Positions 6,808 to 8,570 of a stretch of 8,570 bases of DNA are shown here, one piece after another. Numbering within the stretch: position 1 is the first letter of the stretch; each line of letters begins with the position of its first letter. The position numbers and the translations under genes were made by a program. The DNA comes from an uncultured Verrucomicrobiae bacterium (lineage in GTDB: Bacteria; Verrucomicrobiota; Verrucomicrobiia; Palsa-1439): contig CALBCO010000211.1 of the NCBI GenBank assembly GCA_937927265.1, positions 1 to 8,570 on the forward strand, in the 5' to 3' direction. The notes under the pieces are model-generated. The model was not told where the DNA came from. It searched no databases and was given only the letters and a program-made list of their open reading frames with translations.

Positions 6808-7842
6808 TTACACCCAATCCTGAAACAAAACAGTTGAAAGATAACGTTCTCCGGCATCCGGCAGAACAGCAACGATGTTCTTGCCCGCGAACTCCGGCAA
6901 CTTCGCCAACCGCGTCGCCACCGCGGCCGCAGCCCCGCAGGAAATGCCGCAGAGAATCCCTTCCTCGCGTGCGAGCCGTCGGGCAAACTCGACCGCTTCG
7001 GCGCTGCTGACCTGTTCGACCCGGTCCACGAGCGACAAATCCAGCACGTCCGGGATGAATCCGGCGCCGATACCTTGAATCTTGTGGGGCGACGGTTTGA
7101 GTTCCTGCCCGGCTAGTTTTTGCGTAATCACCGGACTTTCCCGGGGTTCGACGGCGACCGACAGAATCTTTTTGCCTTTCGTATTCTTAATGAACCGGGA
7201 GACGCCAGTAATCGTGCCGCCAGTGCCGACGCCCGACACGAGCACGTCAATCGCGCCGCCGGTTTGTTCCCATATTTCCGGGCCGGTGGTGGCTTCATGA
7301 ATGGCCGGATTGGCCGGGTTGTTGAACTGCTGTGGCATGAAATACTTCGCCGGGTCCGAACTGACGATTTCCTGCGCCCTGGCAATCGCGCCCGGCATGC
7401 CCTTCGGCCCTTCCGTCAATACCACTTCCGCGCCCAACGCCGCGAGCACGCGCCGGCGTTCGAGACTCATCGTTTCCGGCATGGTCAACACCACTTTGTA
7501 CCCGCGCGCCGCGCCGACAAACGCCAACGCGATGCCGGTATTGCCGCTGGTCGGCTCGACAATCGTGACGCCGGGCTTGAGCAGGCCACGGTCTTCCGCG
7601 TCCCAAATCATCGCGGCGCCGATGCGGCATTTGACGGAGTACGACGGGTTACGGCCTTCGATCTTGACCAGCACAGTCGCGCCGGTGCCGGCGGTGAGCC
7701 GGCTGAGTTTGACGAGCGGGGTGCCGCCGATGGTGCTGCTGTTATCGGGTGCTAATTCCGAGGCACGCCGCACATGGGTGCGGAGGCGTTCGATCATCTG
7801 GGTGGACGGTTGTTCCGTGCTGGCTACTGGATTCAACTTCAT
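6808..7842 (-). CDS. cysK: Cysteine synthase A (O-acetylserine sulfhydrylase)
   Basis: Predicted 344-residue fold-type II PLP enzyme making cysteine from O-acetylserine and sulfide in the cytoplasm. The Schiff-base Lys is Lys71 in NPSYSVKCRIGA, the same KCRIG form as E. coli CysK. PTSGNTGIALA binds the substrate carboxylate, GVGTGGTITGVSR is the phosphate-binding glycine loop, and IQGIGAGFIP and ISCGAAAA are further family blocks. The C-terminus GERYLSTVLFQDWV matches CysK. The frame can be extended to a TTG at 7851, but ATG 7842 is chosen because GAGGAG (7852-7857) lies nine bases before it. From this ATG the protein carries about 29 more N-terminal residues than E. coli CysK (323 residues). 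The internal Met16 has no ribosome binding site. The gene follows a promoter-like leader and heads the enzyme genes. Confidence 0.96.
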   Translation of the reverse strand: MKLNPVASTEQPSTQMIERLRTHVRRASELAPDNSSTIGGTPLVKLSRLTAGTGATVLVKIEGRNPSYSVKCRIGAAMIWDAEDRGLLKPGVTIVEPTSGNTGIALAFVGAARGYKVVLTMPETMSLERRRVLAALGAEVVLTEGPKGMPGAIARAQEIVSSDPAKYFMPQQFNNPANPAIHEATTGPEIWEQTGGAIDVLVSGVGTGGTITGVSRFIKNTKGKKILSVAVEPRESPVITQKLAGQELKPSPHKIQGIGAGFIPDVLDLSLVDRVEQVSSAEAVEFARRLAREEGILCGISCGAAAAVATRLAKLPEFAGKNIVAVLPDAGERYLSTVLFQDWV

Positions 7843-7851
7843 GATTTCCAA

Positions 7852-7857
7852 CTCCTC
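7852..7857 (-). promoter_or_regulatory. Ribosome binding site of cysK
   Basis: The minus strand reads GAGGAG, nine bases before ATG 7842. It decides this ATG over the TTG at 7851, which would lie directly against it, and over the ATG at 7797, which has no purine stretch. The site abuts the foot of a possible hairpin at 7859-7890. Confidence 0.75.
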
Positions 7858-7858
7858 G

Positions 7859-7890
7859 CAGCACCTCCGGTGATCCGGTCAGTCCTGCTG
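7859..7890 (-). promoter_or_regulatory. Possible leader hairpin next to the cysK ribosome binding site
   Basis: In the minus-strand RNA, CAGCA (7890-7886) can pair with TGCTG (7863-7859), and an inner CCGG (7878-7875) with CCGG (7870-7867) around a four-base loop. The two stems are separated by a lopsided internal loop of seven and three bases. The foot ends one base before GAGGAG. The pairing is real in the sequence, but only nine pairs long in total. A role in controlling cysK translation is inference, and I do not recognise a known riboswitch class here. Confidence 0.3.
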
Positions 7891-7938
7891 TTGCAGTTCA
7901 AGTTGGCATCCAGTAGGTCTGGTCTGCCTGAAAGACGG

Positions 7939-7961
7939 GCGGACTATATCTCGTAGTCCGC
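7939..7961. promoter_or_regulatory. Perfect 8-bp dyad over the promoter spacer and -10 box, possible operator
   Basis: GCGGACTA (7939-7946) and TAGTCCGC (7954-7961) form a perfect inverted repeat around seven bases. The dyad covers part of the spacer and the -10 box of the candidate promoter, and overlaps the TAG stop of the DUF2292-like gene. An operator for a dimeric repressor at a sulfur operon fits this position. It could also act as an RNA hairpin at the end of the upstream gene, but no T-run follows it in either direction, so a standard intrinsic terminator is unlikely. Confidence 0.45.
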
Positions 7962-7972
7962 GGGAGTGTCAA
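7943..7972 (-). promoter_or_regulatory. Candidate sigma-70 type promoter for cysK and the downstream genes
   Basis: The minus strand has a perfect TTGACA (-35, 7972-7967), an 18-base spacer and TATAGT (-10, 7948-7943), one mismatch from TATAAT. It points into cysK about 100 bases away. Caution: the whole element lies within the last codons of the DUF2292-like gene (Leu-Asp-Thr ... Ile-stop), so coding constraint could produce part of the match. No transcription start is known. Confidence 0.45.
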
Positions 7973-8237
7973 GTCGCAGTTTTTCAGTGTGCTCAATCTG
8001 AGTTACGCGGCCGTTGTGGACGACGATGCGGACTTCGCCGTACTTCATGGATTTTACATAATGTTGCACAACCGTCAGCCATTTCGGTTCGTCGTCAGTT
8101 GGTTTCGGTTCGGGTGTCACGGGGGAGAGTATATTTGACGACTCGACAAATGCAACCGTTGGATTGGAGACACCTTCAAGGTGGCGCATCTCCCGTGGCT
8201 GAAATTTCACGATGGACCGCGGAAAGATTGGGTCCAT
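7944..8237 (-). CDS. Small DUF2292 / YezD-like protein
   Basis: Predicted 97-residue soluble protein of unknown function. Residues about 52-90 match my recollection of the DUF2292 (YezD) pattern: KWLTVVQHYV, then KYGEVRIVVHNGRVTQIE, then HTEKLRLD. Small proteins of this family are often found beside sulfate-assimilation and cysteine genes, which fits cysK lying 101 bases downstream. The first 50 residues are rich in Pro, Ser and Glu, have no recognisable domain and may be disordered. The start is uncertain. ATG 8237 follows a TGA directly and has only GGGG eleven bases away. ATG 8189 (81 residues) has a GGGAG touching it, too close to serve. A later GTG would leave mostly the core. There is no signal peptide or membrane segment. 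The 3' end overlaps the candidate cysK promoter and dyad. Confidence 0.72.
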   Translation of the reverse strand: MDPIFPRSIVKFQPREMRHLEGVSNPTVAFVESSNILSPVTPEPKPTDDEPKWLTVVQHYVKSMKYGEVRIVVHNGRVTQIEHTEKLRLDTPADYEI

Positions 8238-8570
8238 TCAAATGGATGCCCCATGAGCCATGACTGTCAGGGATATATTCCCTCCAAGTCGGTCCATTAC
8301 TCTCATTGGTTTCCTCGCTTTTAAACCACGACAACAGTTGGTACAGAGTAACGTTCGTATCGTGTTGACGTGCAAAGTACTGGCCAGCCGTCCACGTTAT
8401 CTCTTGTCGTTGACGAACGGGCTGCCTAACCTGACTTTCGCATGAAGGCGATGAGAAAGAGGGATTGCAGATTTCTTTGGGCTGTTTTCCACAGAAATGG
8501 GACGGGTTCTCTCTCGCCAAGGCTTGTGTGGAGACCGGCCCCGTAGACAAAGTCACCTCGGCAGTGGCAG
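8176..8570 (-). CDS. Weak hypothetical reading frame, open to the right edge
   Basis: One minus-strand frame runs without stops from the right edge to a TGA at 8178-8176, about 130 codons. I recognise no family. The C-terminal half (around TYxLLSWFKSEETNESNGP-like sequence and SHGSWGIHLNG) looks soluble and hydrophilic. Codon third positions are mixed rather than GC-rich as in the operon, and a hand count of 8281-8340 gives 28 G/C in 60 bases. It overlaps the start of the DUF2292-like gene by 14 or 62 bases, depending on which start is used. It may be the end of an unrelated gene, or simply a chance open frame in an intergenic region. Apart from this, and the short palindrome at 8233-8246, I see nothing in 8240-8570. 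Confidence 0.2.
   Translation of the reverse strand, partial: ATAEVTLSTGPVSTQALARENPSHFCGKQPKEICNPSFSSPSCESQVRQPVRQRQEITWTAGQYFARQHDTNVTLYQLLSWFKSEETNESNGPTWREYIPDSHGSWGIHLNGPNLSAVHREISATGDAPP
8233..8246. repeat. Short palindrome at the possible start of the DUF2292-like gene
   Basis: TCCATT and AATGGA form a perfect 6-bp inverted repeat around two bases, spanning the ATG at 8237. A second GGTCCATT copy lies near 8291. The repeat is short enough to be chance. If real, it could affect initiation at that ATG or bind a regulator. Confidence 0.2.

Larger units (their letters stand above)
7843..7936 (-). promoter_or_regulatory. Putative 5' leader of the cysK operon
   Basis: If the promoter at 7943-7972 is used, transcription would begin near 7936 and leave roughly 94 untranslated bases before the cysK ATG. 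The leader contains the hairpin described at 7859-7890, a tandem CAGACCAGACC (minus strand, near 7917-7927) and a three-codon ATG...TGA frame without a ribosome binding site. No SAM, SAH or T-box consensus was recognised by eye. Confidence 0.35.

Noticed and set aside
7843..7851. TTG start for cysK at 7851
   Set aside because: It would sit directly against GAGGAG with no spacer, whereas ATG 7842 is nine bases away.
7843..7936. Known SAM, SAH or T-box riboswitch before cysK
   Set aside because: A CCGGAGGTGCTGCGAGGAG stretch vaguely recalls the SAH motif, but the downstream half is missing because the cysK ATG follows at once. No other class consensus was found by eye.
7939..7961. Intrinsic terminator after the DUF2292-like gene
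   Set aside because: The stem is good, but no run of T follows it on the minus strand, and it lies over a promoter-like sequence pointing into cysK.
1..8570. CRISPR array, tRNA, rRNA, insertion sequence or phage element
   Set aside because: No regularly spaced repeats, tRNA-like folds, transposase motifs or terminal repeats were seen; nearly all the sequence is metabolic coding sequence.

Overview
The window is a GC-rich bacterial sulfur-assimilation locus with every supported gene on the minus strand. Reading in the direction of transcription (right to left), it holds a short DUF2292/YezD-type protein, cysK, metY, a metB-type enzyme, a second and divergent PLP-dependent Cys/Met enzyme of fungal cystathionine gamma-synthase type, a sulfite reductase hemoprotein (cysI-type), a compact cysH, and cysD. 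cysD runs off the left edge only a few codons before its expected end.

Right end (about 8240-8570): this stretch has lower GC than the operon and no recognisable gene. One minus-strand frame is open to the right edge but is only a weak candidate. A DUF2292-like small gene (7944-8237, or from 8189) follows. About 100 bases then lead into cysK. They hold a consensus-like promoter (TTGACA, 18 bases, TATAGT), a perfect 8-bp dyad lying over the promoter spacer and -10 box, and a leader of roughly 90 bases with a possible hairpin abutting the GAGGAG ribosome binding site of cysK.

Body (1-7842): cysK and metY are 48 bases apart. After metY, all five gene junctions are 4-base stop/start overlaps (ATGA or GTGA), which points to one tightly coupled operon. 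CysD (ATP sulfurylase small subunit) would activate sulfate, CysH would reduce the activated sulfate to sulfite, and the CysI-type protein would reduce sulfite to sulfide. CysK would add sulfide to O-acetylserine to give cysteine, and MetY to O-acetylhomoserine to give homocysteine. The two further PLP enzymes would add transsulfuration between cysteine and homocysteine. Not seen here are cysN, an APS kinase, cysE, metX and a flavoprotein partner for sulfite reductase. cysN would be expected just beyond the left edge.

Organism: a GC-rich, non-enterobacterial bacterium. The DUF2292 gene beside cys genes and the fungal-type synthase recall Verrucomicrobiota or neighbouring phyla. That is an impression from gene content, not a demonstrated assignment. 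The individual enzymes are mostly well-known families. The less ordinary points are the three paralogous PLP enzymes in a row, the shortened CysH, and the control region before cysK.
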